Source: Actinomycetota bacterium
GTDB lineage: Bacteria > Actinomycetota > Actinomycetes > Actinomycetales > Microbacteriaceae
Direction of reading: 5' to 3'
Length of the DNA: 58,398 bases
NCBI GenBank assembly: GCA_009703455.1
Contig: WLGB01000002.1
Location: forward strand, 1 to 58,398
Part shown: piece after piece, positions 44,942 to 53,962 of the stretch
Layout: the number at the start of each line of letters is the position of its first letter
How positions within the stretch are numbered: position 1 is the first letter of the stretch
Notes under the pieces: model-generated
What the model was told of the DNA's origin: nothing
The model's input: the letters and a program-made list of their open reading frames with translations, nothing else
Databases searched by the model: none
Made by a program: the position numbers and the translations under genes

Positions 44942-45692
44942 GAATGCTGAGCAAAAGCCAGTTGTAGTTGTCGACGATGTTCACGTCATCTACAAAGTTT
45001 TTGGAACCGGAAAAAAAGCTAGACAAGCTAAAGGTGCCTTGGCTAAGAAGTCTCGCATGCGCGAGGTGCACGCAGTCAAGGGTGTCTCATTTGTGGTGCA
45101 CGAGGGTGAAACCATCGGAATAGTCGGTTCAAATGGCTCAGGAAAATCTTCCCTAATGCGCGCTATTGCCGGCCTTTACCCATCCACTAAGGGAGCTGTA
45201 TACGCCTTGGGCCAACCCACGATGTTGGGAGTCGGTGCAGCGCTTTTACCAAATCTGAGCGGTGAAAAGAATATTATTCTGGGCGGGCTTGCCATGGGAT
45301 ATGAAAAGAAGGAAATTCTGGATTCCACCAAAGCCATAGTCGATTTTTCTGGGCTGAGAGATTTCATTGATCTTCCAATGCGCACCTATTCGCAAGGTAT
45401 GTCGGCGAGATTGCGTTTTTCAATTGCGGCCTCCAAAAAACATGACATCTTGATAATTGATGAAGCTCTTGCCGTAGGTGATCGACAGTTCAGACTTAAG
45501 GCTGAGGAAAGAATTCGTCAGATGCGAAAAGATGCTGGAACGGTTTTTCTAGTGAGTCACAACATGAAGTCAATCCAAGACACTTGCAGCCGTGTTCTTT
45601 GGATTGAAAAAGGTGAACTTTTAATGGATGGCGAGCCAAAGCAGGTTTGTGAAGCCTTCATTGCTGAAATGGAAAAAGGCGACAGCGAATAG
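44928..45692 (+). CDS. ABC-type polysaccharide export ATPase (TagH/Wzt-like)
   Basis: The ATPase (254 residues from ATG 44928) has Walker A GSNGSGKSS, the signature YSQGMSARLRFSIA typical of teichoic/O-antigen exporters, and Walker B ILIIDEALAVGD. There is no C-terminal carbohydrate-binding domain, so substrate choice rests on the permease or lipid cap. A start at 44877 would deepen the overlap to 65 bases and is less likely. Confidence 0.92.
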   Translation: MDAIRNAEQKPVVVVDDVHVIYKVFGTGKKARQAKGALAKKSRMREVHAVKGVSFVVHEGETIGIVGSNGSGKSSLMRAIAGLYPSTKGAVYALGQPTMLGVGAALLPNLSGEKNIILGGLAMGYEKKEILDSTKAIVDFSGLRDFIDLPMRTYSQGMSARLRFSIAASKKHDILIIDEALAVGDRQFRLKAEERIRQMRKDAGTVFLVSHNMKSIQDTCSRVLWIEKGELLMDGEPKQVCEAFIAEMEKGDSE

Positions 45693-46700
45693 ATGAGTGT
45701 TTCCTACCCGTCCGTGACTGTAATGATGCCGGTAAGAAACGAGCAGCATCACCTAACCCAAGCGGTTGAAAGCGTTTTAGCGCAGAACTATCCTGGGCAA
45801 TTAGAAATGATTTTGGCCATTGCTCCTTCCTCAGATGAAACTCAAAGTGTTGCTAAAGAACTTTCGGCCCGCCACTCCGGCATAAAACTGATTGAAAATC
45901 CCAAAGGCCTTACAACTTCCGGTTTGAACCTAAGTCTCGATCAGGCGGCGGGTGAGGTTATTGTTCGTGTTGATGCCCACAGCGCTCTCGGTGAAAACTA
46001 CATCTCCCGAGCCGTCGAAATCCTTAGAGAAACAAGTTCTGTTCTGGTCGGTGGAATTATGAGCGCTCAGGGGAAATCACCGCTACAAAATGCAGTTGCT
46101 TTTGGTTACAGATCAAGGCTTGGCCTTGGCGGGGGCCGCTATCACATTGGTGGGGAAGCCGGAGAAGCAGAATCTGCCTATCTTGGCGTCTTTGATGCCA
46201 AAGCCCTCAAAGAAGTAGGTGGCTACGACGAGAAAATAATTCGCGGTGAGGACTGGGATTTAGCCCAGCGCCTGAAAGCTAGGGGTGGCAAAGTCTGGTT
46301 CAGCCCAGAACTTGTTGTGAACTATTGGCCGAGGTCAAACATAAAGGCCCTTGCTTGGCAGTTTTATTCAACCGGCGTTTGGCGGGGAGATCTCACTAGG
46401 AGAGCCCCGACAAAAGCTTCAGTTAGATATTTTGTTCCTCCGGTAGCACTCTTATCGCTGATGGCTCTTGTTTTACTTTCAGCTCTTGGAACTGTTAGTA
46501 AAACGGCAATGATTATTCCCGTTGCTTTGTACTTGTTGCTACTTAGTTTTGCAGCCGGTACCGCCAGAGGTCTGCAGATTGCGGATCGGCTAGCTGTTTT
46601 TATCGCACTACCGGTCATGCATTTAAGTTGGGCCAGCGGGTTTTTGGTTGGCTTGGTATTTGGCGCAAGAAAAACGATTGACTCCGGGGACAAGAAGTGA
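45693..46700 (+). CDS. Family 2 glycosyltransferase, membrane-anchored
   Basis: The 335-residue protein has a GT-A domain starting VMMPVRNEQHHLTQAVESVL, metal-binding VRVDAHS and catalytic region GEDWDLAQRL, followed by a C-terminal set of hydrophobic helices (about 250-325). It probably adds sugar to a lipid-linked intermediate at the inner membrane face. It starts immediately after the ATPase stop and overlaps the next gene by 4 bases. Confidence 0.9.
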   Translation: MSVSYPSVTVMMPVRNEQHHLTQAVESVLAQNYPGQLEMILAIAPSSDETQSVAKELSARHSGIKLIENPKGLTTSGLNLSLDQAAGEVIVRVDAHSALGENYISRAVEILRETSSVLVGGIMSAQGKSPLQNAVAFGYRSRLGLGGGRYHIGGEAGEAESAYLGVFDAKALKEVGGYDEKIIRGEDWDLAQRLKARGGKVWFSPELVVNYWPRSNIKALAWQFYSTGVWRGDLTRRAPTKASVRYFVPPVALLSLMALVLLSALGTVSKTAMIIPVALYLLLLSFAAGTARGLQIADRLAVFIALPVMHLSWASGFLVGLVFGARKTIDSGDKK

Positions 46701-47842
46701 AGTATTCACCGACAAGAATCCTGGGTGCGCTACGCAGGCGTCAACTTGATTGGCTGCGTGGAGCGGTGTATCGCAGCTTTTCTAAAGCCAAGCTCGCAGA
46801 CACCATGTTGTTCGAATCCTTTCAGGGCAAAGTAATCGGGGACAATCCATATGCAATTTTTGCGGAGGTGAAACCAAACAATTCAAAGTTTGAACTGCTG
46901 TTCACTGTGAATTCTTTGACCAAAGCTCCGGAAGGAGCTAAGCCCATTCGACATGGTTCTCTTGCCTGGTTGAAAGCCCTAGCCTGCTCGAAGGTTTTGG
47001 TGAACAATACAAATTTCCCCAGCTATTTCAGAAAACGTGAAGGGCAAAAATATATCCAAACTTGGCACGGCACACCACTTAAGCGCTTAGGCCGTGACAT
47101 TTTGGATGTAGTTCCAACCGGTAGCTACCTGAAGATGATGGATAGAGAGGCCTCGTACTGGGATTACTTGATTTCACCAAATAACTACTGCACTGAACTT
47201 TTACCCGGAATTTTTGGATACCAAGGGAAAATTCTTGAAACCGGCTACCCGCGAAATGACATATTGGTCAACCGGGTAGGAGACCGGGAGCTAATTAGAC
47301 GCTCACTTGGCATAACGGATTCGAGCCAGCTGGTTGTGCTCTACGCTCCAACTTGGCGAGATACCAAAAGAACAGCAACTGGAAACTGGAAGCCGGTGAA
47401 TTTTCTAACAGGCAATCTCGGCCCAAATGTGACGTTGCTGTTTCGCGGTCACACCAATACTCACCAGGCCCATAGCGATCAGGTTGCAAGAGGTGCTATT
47501 GATGTAACCTCACACAAAAACGTAGCTGAGCTTTATTTGGCAGCCGATGTTCTGGTCACCGATTATTCATCTTCGATGTTTGATTTCAGCGTCACTGGAA
47601 AACCGATGATTTTTCTGGCCCCCGACATGGATGACTACATAGCAAAAAGGGGCTTTTACTTTGACTTTGAGCAACTAGCTCCTGGACCAATTCTCCGCGA
47701 TGAGGCGAACCTGAGTGAAACCTTAGAAAACATTGAGAGCGTGAAATTGCAGTATGCCGAGCGCTATTTGGCTTGGCAGCGCAAATTTAACCAGCTCGAG
47801 GATGGCAAGGCATCGAAACGAGTAGTGGATCAAGCACTCTAG
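46697..47842 (+). CDS. CDP-glycerol:polyglycerophosphate glycerophosphotransferase-like protein (TagB/TagF family)
   Basis: The 381 residues match the Glyphos_transf domain: IQTWHGTPLKRLG, NYCTELL, ETGYPRND, YAPTWRD, LLFRGHTN and VTDYSSSMFDFSVTGKP, which hold the two catalytic histidines and the CDP-binding loop. It would add glycerol-phosphate or similar units to a teichoic-type polymer exported by the preceding ABC pair. The start is GTG at 46697. A tagD-type cytidylyltransferase for CDP-glycerol is not evident, though a LicC-like enzyme lies at 51142. Confidence 0.88.
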   Translation: MKYSPTRILGALRRRQLDWLRGAVYRSFSKAKLADTMLFESFQGKVIGDNPYAIFAEVKPNNSKFELLFTVNSLTKAPEGAKPIRHGSLAWLKALACSKVLVNNTNFPSYFRKREGQKYIQTWHGTPLKRLGRDILDVVPTGSYLKMMDREASYWDYLISPNNYCTELLPGIFGYQGKILETGYPRNDILVNRVGDRELIRRSLGITDSSQLVVLYAPTWRDTKRTATGNWKPVNFLTGNLGPNVTLLFRGHTNTHQAHSDQVARGAIDVTSHKNVAELYLAADVLVTDYSSSMFDFSVTGKPMIFLAPDMDDYIAKRGFYFDFEQLAPGPILRDEANLSETLENIESVKLQYAERYLAWQRKFNQLEDGKASKRVVDQAL

Positions 47843-47874
47843 AGCGTTTCACAGCCTTTTTTCAGAACATTAAA

Positions 47875-47898
47875 CCTAGACTTTAGGGTGTCTAGGAG
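47875..47898 (+). promoter_or_regulatory. Promoter box and inverted repeat before the lipoprotein gene
   Basis: CCTAGAC (47875-47881) and GTCTAGG (47890-47896) are perfect 7-base inverted arms. The left arm holds a TAGACT -10-like box (47877-47882), the right arm overlaps the AGGAG ribosome site (47894-47898). If transcription starts near 47889 the repeat would work as DNA; if it starts upstream it would form a hairpin masking the ribosome site. Confidence 0.4.
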
Positions 47899-47904
47899 TA
47901 AAGC

Positions 47905-48381
47905 ATGAGAAAAATCCTTTTGATTTCCACAACGCTGGTTGCGTCAGCGACCCTAGCTGGTTGCGCTCTTTTTTATCCGAATATCGGAACCGATGAGACT
48001 CCAGGCGATCCAATGAACCCAAGCCCGACTGCCTCACCGTCAGCCCCCACCGAATCCGAGAGCCCTTCTGCTTCTCCGACCAAGGAGCTTGCCAAACCAA
48101 GATTGTTGTCCTACGACATCGTCGGTACTGATCTTCAAATCATCGCTGAAGTTGTGAACTTTGCCGAAGATGGCGGCGAGTGCATAATTACTTTTTATTC
48201 TGGTAACACTCCTGTTGTCATGGAGCGCGTTCCAGCCGAGCACAACGTCAGCACAACCCAGTGCTTCCCGCTAACGATTGCCCTTTCAAGACTTCCTAAA
48301 GGCATCGGCGAAATAGTCGTGGGTTACGAGTCAGAAAAGTACGAAGGTAAATCCGAAAAAACTGAGGTGAATATTCCCTAA
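47905..48381 (+). CDS. Small lipoprotein of unknown function
   Basis: The 158-residue protein has a lipoprotein signal ending LAGC (Cys20), a Ser/Pro/Thr/Glu-rich linker (about 33-62) and a compact domain with two cysteines (in GECIITF and TTQCFPL) likely to form a disulfide. The strand-rich pattern suggests an immunoglobulin-like domain, but I recognise no family. Its stop overlaps the ATG of the large LysM protein by one base (TAATG), so they probably work together at the cell surface. Confidence 0.85.
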   Translation: MRKILLISTTLVASATLAGCALFYPNIGTDETPGDPMNPSPTASPSAPTESESPSASPTKELAKPRLLSYDIVGTDLQIIAEVVNFAEDGGECIITFYSGNTPVVMERVPAEHNVSTTQCFPLTIALSRLPKGIGEIVVGYESEKYEGKSEKTEVNIP

Positions 48382-51131
48382 TGTTCAAACCACTAGGTAA
48401 GTTTTGGTCCGCAACTTTAGTTGCGACCCTTGCATTTTTTGGAGTTGTTGCCGTACCGGCTGAACAAGAACCTGCTCAGGCACTCAACGGCTCCATGTTT
48501 AATCCCGGATTGATTATTTCCGACAGTGTTTTCTATGACTTTGGAACAATGACCGTGGCTGAAATTCAGCGATTCTTGGATGGCAGAGTGGCGTCCTGTC
48601 AAGCTTCTTCCGACAGACCAGGATGTCTTAAGGACTACCGCATCTCTACCCCAGGAGCAACCGGTTCTCCAGGCCGTTGTGAGTCACTACCTGCCAAGAA
48701 CAATATTTCAGCCGCCGAACTCATTTATGATGTGGCTCGCGCTTGCGGGATTAATCCTCGGGTTCTACTAGTGAAGCTTCAGAAGGAACAAGGATTAGTA
48801 ACTTCAACAAACCCAAGTGCTCGGGCTTATGATTTTGCCCTGGGAATGGATTGCCCAGATTCACCCAGCGGCTGCAGCGCTGCCTCGGCTGGTTTTTTCT
48901 GGCAACTTTACAAAGGCGCCGGGCAGCTTAATTGGTACAACAACCCAGCCGGATCTTTTACGTGGCTAAAACCTGGAACAGTAATCACTCGCCCGTATCA
49001 AGCAAATAAGCCGAGTTGTGGATCGCAATCTTTCAAGCTTGAGAACAAGGCAACTGCCGCCCTTTACTACTACACCCCTTATGTGCCTAACCAGGCAGCA
49101 TTAAATAACCTTTACGGAACCGGCGACAGCTGTAGCGCATACGGAAACCGAAACTTCTGGAGATTCTTCTCAGACTGGTTTGGTTCCCCAATTGGTGGTG
49201 GCTTCTTGCTAAAAGCCGCCAAGGGAGACACCTTCTTTATCGTCGACGAGACCAAGTACCGCATCCCAGATGCCGCACTACTCGAATCCCTCGCACCGCT
49301 TGGTCCAATCGGTGTAATCTCTCGGGACTACCTAAATAGCTTTGCGACTTTGGGAGACATGACTCCGCTAATCAAAAGTGACAGCGCGGATGACTACTTC
49401 TTCGTTGATGCTGGCAAGAAGATTCAATTCGAAAGTTGTGATCAAGTCGCAGATTACGGTTTGAATTGTGAATCAGCGGTTGCTCTTACCAGCTCGCAAT
49501 TTAGTGCGCTCGAAACAGGTGGCAACGTCACAAACTTGATCGTTGGAGCCGATAACGAGAGGTACTTCGTTCAGGCCGGCCTTCTTCGCGAAATCTTGAA
49601 CGACTCCTCGGCAGCTGAGGCTAGCATCCCGTTCAGTGCAGCCACAGCAATTCGCAGGGCTTCTTTGAAAAACCTTCCTATCGGTAAGCCAATTGCCCTC
49701 AATGGGTCAATAGTTTCAAACCGTGAAACTGGGGCTGTTGGCATAGTAGCGGACGAGAGTTTTTTCGCAATAGACAAGGACACCGCTAAAGACGTCAATT
49801 TTGAAACTTGGTTCCCAAGTGGCGGTTCAACCCTTGGCACCCAGAGCATTAAGGCTCTTACCCCTGGTCCAGTTATTCAATCGATTATCGCCGATGAAGA
49901 TGGGCAGCAGTACTTGCTTACTCCAACTGGAAAGCGTCTAATCCAAGACAGCGCGAATTGGGTAAAGTCCCCGCCGGTTCTGCCGGCGTCCGTGTTGGAA
50001 GCCATTCCTACTGCCCCAGAGGAACTGGTAGCTCCGGCAGTTGTTAGATCCACTACCAACGCGACAATGTTCTTAGTAAACGCAGGACAGCTGCGGCCGA
50101 TTGTGAAAGCTGACCAGAAGGCAGTGCGCTCGAGCCTTTCTGATTCAACCGTGCACCGTATCTCCCCATCTGCGATTACGCAGATGCGTAAGGGAAGTCA
50201 GGTAATTCCACCTGGCGCACTGGTTCGAGTTGGAACAACCAGCTACCTAGTCGATGGACTGACTCGCTTGTATAAAATTCCTACTACTGAGCAGGCCAGA
50301 GCACTTGGTTTAGGTTCAGCCAGACCTGTTAAAAAGTCAGCGATTTCTTCGTACAAGAAATCCGGCGCGCTATCTGGTATCAAGGTGACATGTAGCTCAG
50401 AGCCACATATCGTGGTTTCCGGAAAGCTCCTGCGAGTTAGCCAAGAAACTTTCTCTCACTACCCAACGACATCAAGACAACTCGATCCCGGCACTTGCGA
50501 AGCACTTTCCGTAGGTAGCGTCGCCGCGTCGAGATTCATCAGAACGCCAGATCAAAAGTTGTTCCTTGTTGAAAACGGTAAGAAGCGTCCTATTGCAACC
50601 GTGGCTTTGTACAACGCCCTCCGCGCGGGTGGACCAAAGCTCTTCGCTGTGGACAACGTTTTTGCTTCACGAATTCCAACCGGAACCTCAGTCAAGGACA
50701 CAACTGAGACCGTGAACGACGAGGTCGCTGCCTCGCCAACTCCTACACCTACCGTAAAGCCAACACCGACGCCAACTAAAACCCCGATAGCGGGCAGCAG
50801 CACATCGACTACGACTTACAAAGTCAAGTCGGGTGACACACTTAGTGGCATTGCGGAGAAGTTCGGCACCACTTCAAAGAAGCTTCGTGATTTGAACGGT
50901 CTATCTTCAGACGTGATCCAGGTTGGGCAGGTTCTTAGGATTTCTGGTAAGCCAACCCCCGCCCCGACTGTGACGGCCGCTCCTTCGAAATCTACCTACA
51001 CAATCAAATCAGGGGATACCCTAAGTGGCATAGCTTCCAGGTTTGGTACAACCACGAAAAAACTAATGAATCTAAACGGAATCACAGACGCGAATAAGAT
51101 TCGCATCGGTCAAGTGATCAAACTTCCCTAA
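48381..51131 (+). CDS. Large secreted repeat protein with two C-terminal LysM domains
   Basis: The 916-residue protein has a signal peptide (about 1-35, ending AQA). Residues ~36-270 resemble the N-terminal domain of actinobacterial proteins often labelled hemagglutinin: NPGLIISDSVFYD, IQRFLDG, a KLQKEQGLVTS segment reminiscent of muramidase or glucosaminidase sites, and YGTGDSCSAYGNRNFWRFF. From ~283 to ~780 about nine repeats with a ~55-residue period each begin with a strand such as YFVDAGKK or MFLVNAGQLRPI. A Pro-Thr linker (~785-800) and two LysM domains (~811-855 and ~871-916, both with SGDTLSGIA) would bind peptidoglycan. It may be a wall-bound hydrolase or adhesin. Confidence 0.88.
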   Translation: MFKPLGKFWSATLVATLAFFGVVAVPAEQEPAQALNGSMFNPGLIISDSVFYDFGTMTVAEIQRFLDGRVASCQASSDRPGCLKDYRISTPGATGSPGRCESLPAKNNISAAELIYDVARACGINPRVLLVKLQKEQGLVTSTNPSARAYDFALGMDCPDSPSGCSAASAGFFWQLYKGAGQLNWYNNPAGSFTWLKPGTVITRPYQANKPSCGSQSFKLENKATAALYYYTPYVPNQAALNNLYGTGDSCSAYGNRNFWRFFSDWFGSPIGGGFLLKAAKGDTFFIVDETKYRIPDAALLESLAPLGPIGVISRDYLNSFATLGDMTPLIKSDSADDYFFVDAGKKIQFESCDQVADYGLNCESAVALTSSQFSALETGGNVTNLIVGADNERYFVQAGLLREILNDSSAAEASIPFSAATAIRRASLKNLPIGKPIALNGSIVSNRETGAVGIVADESFFAIDKDTAKDVNFETWFPSGGSTLGTQSIKALTPGPVIQSIIADEDGQQYLLTPTGKRLIQDSANWVKSPPVLPASVLEAIPTAPEELVAPAVVRSTTNATMFLVNAGQLRPIVKADQKAVRSSLSDSTVHRISPSAITQMRKGSQVIPPGALVRVGTTSYLVDGLTRLYKIPTTEQARALGLGSARPVKKSAISSYKKSGALSGIKVTCSSEPHIVVSGKLLRVSQETFSHYPTTSRQLDPGTCEALSVGSVAASRFIRTPDQKLFLVENGKKRPIATVALYNALRAGGPKLFAVDNVFASRIPTGTSVKDTTETVNDEVAASPTPTPTVKPTPTPTKTPIAGSSTSTTTYKVKSGDTLSGIAEKFGTTSKKLRDLNGLSSDVIQVGQVLRISGKPTPAPTVTAAPSKSTYTIKSGDTLSGIASRFGTTTKKLMNLNGITDANKIRIGQVIKLP

Positions 51132-51141
51132 GCTTGGAGCT

Positions 51142-51840
51142 ATGTCCACACAGGTAATCATCCTGGCGGCCGGAATGGGAACAAGACTTGCCCGCCCGCT
51201 ACCTAAGCCTCTAACCGAGCTTCGTGACGGCCGGTCCATTATGAAGCAGCAGATGGATAACCTGTCGCTAGCCTTTGGTGAGAAATTCCGAGCCATGATT
51301 GTGGTCGGGTTCAAGCTGGAATCGATCATAGAACGCTTCCCCGAAGCCACCTTTGTCTACAACGAGCTTTATGACCAGACCAACACCTCTAAGTCACTGC
51401 TGAAAGCACTTCGAGCATCCAACGACGGTGGAGCGCTTTGGCTAAATGGGGACGTGGTTTTTGATCCCGAAGTGCTTAGACGAGCCCTTGGGCTAGTTGA
51501 GTCAGATCAGTCGTTTGTGGTGGTAAACACCTCTCGAGTAAGTGATGAAGAAGTCAAATACACCCTCTCCGAAGACGGCTACATCGACCAGCTTTCCAAG
51601 AAGGTCGAAAATGGCCTCGGAGAGGCAGTTGGAATCAACTACGTTTCATCCTCGGACAAGCAGGCCCTTATCAACCGGTTAGCGGAAGTTGATGACCAGG
51701 ATTACTTTGAGCGTGGCATTGAAGTTGGAATCGAATCCGACGGGCTGCGATTTCGCGCTTTAGATATTAGCGATCTATACGCGGTCGAGGTCGACTTCGC
51801 AGAGGATCTCGAGCGAGCCAACGAACACTTCAAAAGCTAG
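51142..51840 (+). CDS. LicC-like sugar-phosphate/choline-phosphate nucleotidyltransferase
   Basis: The 232-residue protein has the nucleotidyltransferase opening VIILAAGMGTRLARPLPKPL, acidic residues in LNGDVVFD and the VEVDFAEDL ending found in LicC-type CTP:phosphocholine and related cytidylyltransferases. It likely makes an activated headgroup for the envelope polymer. A TAAGCT box (51129-51134), which overlaps the LysM stop codon, lies 7 bases before the ATG, and GGAG is only 2 bases from it, so leaderless expression is possible. Confidence 0.85.
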   Translation: MSTQVIILAAGMGTRLARPLPKPLTELRDGRSIMKQQMDNLSLAFGEKFRAMIVVGFKLESIIERFPEATFVYNELYDQTNTSKSLLKALRASNDGGALWLNGDVVFDPEVLRRALGLVESDQSFVVVNTSRVSDEEVKYTLSEDGYIDQLSKKVENGLGEAVGINYVSSSDKQALINRLAEVDDQDYFERGIEVGIESDGLRFRALDISDLYAVEVDFAEDLERANEHFKS

Positions 51841-51848
51841 GAAACCTC

Positions 51849-52985
51849 TTGCTAGTTCGAGTCAGCGGGGAAGTAAAAAATCACGCCTGGGGATCTAAGA
51901 CTTTAATGCAAGACCATTTTGGAATCGGCGATGGCACCGAACCGGTTGCAGAGGTTTGGTTCGGAACTCATCCAGGTGGGGAATCAACAGCAATAGCCTC
52001 GGGAAAAAACCTTTCAGAGCTAGTCGGAAGCCAACTTTCCTTCCTTGCTAAGTTCCTTGCGGCCGCATCTCCACTGTCGATCCAGGTTCACCCAAACTCC
52101 GAACATGCAAGAGCCGGTTACGAAAAAGAACAGGCGCTTGGACTTTCGCTTGACGATGCGAGTAGAAATTATCGAGACGCCTTTCACAAACCTGAAATTC
52201 TCATTGCCCTGAGCAAATTCCGAGCACTGTGTGGTTTTCGCCCAAGGACCGAAATCCTTGAGATTTTTCTCGCGTTTTCAGAAAGCCAACCTAGATTTGG
52301 CGAGCTAGCCGCCATGGTTGCTACCGAGGTTCCCCTTAAGGAAATCGTTGGTTGTCTTTTAGAGGATAAGGGTCTGGCCGCTGGATTTGCCGAAACGTTT
52401 GGAGGCGAAGGCGTGTTGACTCCCGAGCAAGTTTTTCCCATTCAGGCTAGGGATTTGGCGCTTGAGCTGCTTGAGAACTACCCGGGCGATACTGGAGCAC
52501 TCGTTGCACTTGTCATGAACTACGTCGAACTAGACCCAGGTCAGGCCATCTTCCTGCCAGCTGGAAATCTCCACGCCTATCTATCTGGGCTGGGAGTGGA
52601 GGTGATGGCTTCCAGCGATAACGTGATTCGCGGAGGTCTTACCCAAAAACACATTGACCGCGCAGAGCTAATGAAAATCACTGATTTTGCAGTACTTGCC
52701 AATCCGCTGGTTGTTCCAAAAAAGCTGGCTGAGGGGCTTGTTGAGTATTCGGTGGGAGCGCAAGAGTTTCGCGTCTACAAAGCCGATATCACCGGATCAA
52801 ATCTTTTGGCTGATTTGGAATTACCTGCCGCAGCCATGGTTTTGTGCGTGAGCGGGGAGGTCGCAGTCAGTACCAGCCTTGAGGAGCGCGAGGTTCTCAA
52901 AAAAGCAGACGTTGTATACATGTCTGGAGCCAAGAAATTTAGCCTCAGTGGCAGTGGAACTGCGTTTGTAGTCTTAGGGGCCTGA
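51849..52985 (+). CDS. manA: Mannose-6-phosphate isomerase, class I
   Basis: The zinc enzyme interconverts fructose-6-phosphate and mannose-6-phosphate. The 378 residues begin KNHAWGSKT and carry the zinc-site motifs IQVHPNSEHA, HKPEI and PAGNLHAYLSGLGVEVMASSDNVIRGGL. The start is TTG 51849 with AGGAAA about 7 bases upstream. It provides the first step towards GDP-mannose made by ManC at 17615. Confidence 0.94.
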   Translation: MLVRVSGEVKNHAWGSKTLMQDHFGIGDGTEPVAEVWFGTHPGGESTAIASGKNLSELVGSQLSFLAKFLAAASPLSIQVHPNSEHARAGYEKEQALGLSLDDASRNYRDAFHKPEILIALSKFRALCGFRPRTEILEIFLAFSESQPRFGELAAMVATEVPLKEIVGCLLEDKGLAAGFAETFGGEGVLTPEQVFPIQARDLALELLENYPGDTGALVALVMNYVELDPGQAIFLPAGNLHAYLSGLGVEVMASSDNVIRGGLTQKHIDRAELMKITDFAVLANPLVVPKKLAEGLVEYSVGAQEFRVYKADITGSNLLADLELPAAAMVLCVSGEVAVSTSLEEREVLKKADVVYMSGAKKFSLSGSGTAFVVLGA

Positions 52986-52996
52986 ACTGGCTGAAG

Positions 52997-53956
52997 CTAG
53001 CTAATGGCCTTCCAGGCACTTTCAACAATCTCGGCAAGTCCGTTTTCTGATTTCCAGTTCATTTCATTGTTTATTCGTCTCACGTCAGCGATCAGACTTG
53101 GTGGGTCACCGGCGCGTTTTGGTGCCATTTCATATTCAAAATCAATTCCGGTGGTGGTCTTTATCTGGTCCATCACTTCCACGACACTGGAGCCTCGGCC
53201 TGTTCCAACATTAAACACGTTGTGGGCTCTTGTGTCGGTATCTAAATACTTCAACGCGGCAACATGCGCTTTAGCAAGGTCCATCACGTGAACGTAGTCC
53301 CGAATGCAGCTTCCGTCTGGAGTTTGGTAGTCATTACCAAATACTTTGGGTTTGCTTCCTGCCTTTAGGGCCGCGAACACAATTGGAATTAGGTTGAGCT
53401 TTTGGGTATCCGCAAGGTCATCCCAGCCGGCTCCAGCTACGTTGAAGTATCGAAGGCTAACGTGAGATAGACCCCAGGCTGTCTCAGCGTTGCTTGCCAT
53501 CCACTCACCAATTAGCTTGGTCTGGCCGTAGGGGTTTATTGGATTTGGAGTCTGATCTTCTGACACCAGGTCCACGTCAGGGACCCCATAGCTTGCAGCG
53601 CTGGAAGAAAAAACCAGCTTCTTCACTCCGGTGTTTCTCATGGCAGTTAGCAAATTGGCTTGCCCGCCCAGGTTTTTTAGGAAATATTGCTCTGGCTTGT
53701 TAACAGACTCTCCGACCTGCTTCAGGGCGGCCAAATGGACCACGGCTGAGACTTTATGCTCAGTCATAAGGGCCTCCAAGGTCGATGTGGCGCCTTGGGT
53801 AGAAAGCTCCAAATGACTGGTTGGAAGGCCCAAAACCCTTGAATCTAAGCCTGTCGAGAGGTCATCGACGACAACCACATTGGTGCCAGATTGCTGAAGA
53901 ATTCGGGCCACATGGGAGCCGATATAGCCGGCTCCGCCGGTGACTAGAACACTCAT
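52997..53956 (-). CDS. galE: UDP-glucose 4-epimerase
   Basis: The enzyme interconverts UDP-glucose and UDP-galactose for glycans. The protein (319 residues from ATG 53956) begins MSVLVTGGAGYIGSHVA, the NAD-binding motif, and has the active-site S-x-AA...Y-x3-K triad (SSSAASYG and NPYGQTKLIGE). I start at 53956 because a TATCCT box lies 6 bases before it; an upstream in-frame start at 53998 would precede the Rossmann motif by 14 odd residues. It converges with manA. Confidence 0.94.
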   Translation of the reverse strand: MSVLVTGGAGYIGSHVARILQQSGTNVVVVDDLSTGLDSRVLGLPTSHLELSTQGATSTLEALMTEHKVSAVVHLAALKQVGESVNKPEQYFLKNLGGQANLLTAMRNTGVKKLVFSSSAASYGVPDVDLVSEDQTPNPINPYGQTKLIGEWMASNAETAWGLSHVSLRYFNVAGAGWDDLADTQKLNLIPIVFAALKAGSKPKVFGNDYQTPDGSCIRDYVHVMDLAKAHVAALKYLDTDTRAHNVFNVGTGRGSSVVEVMDQIKTTTGIDFEYEMAPKRAGDPPSLIADVRRINNEMNWKSENGLAEIVESAWKAIS

Positions 53957-53962
53957 ACTGAA

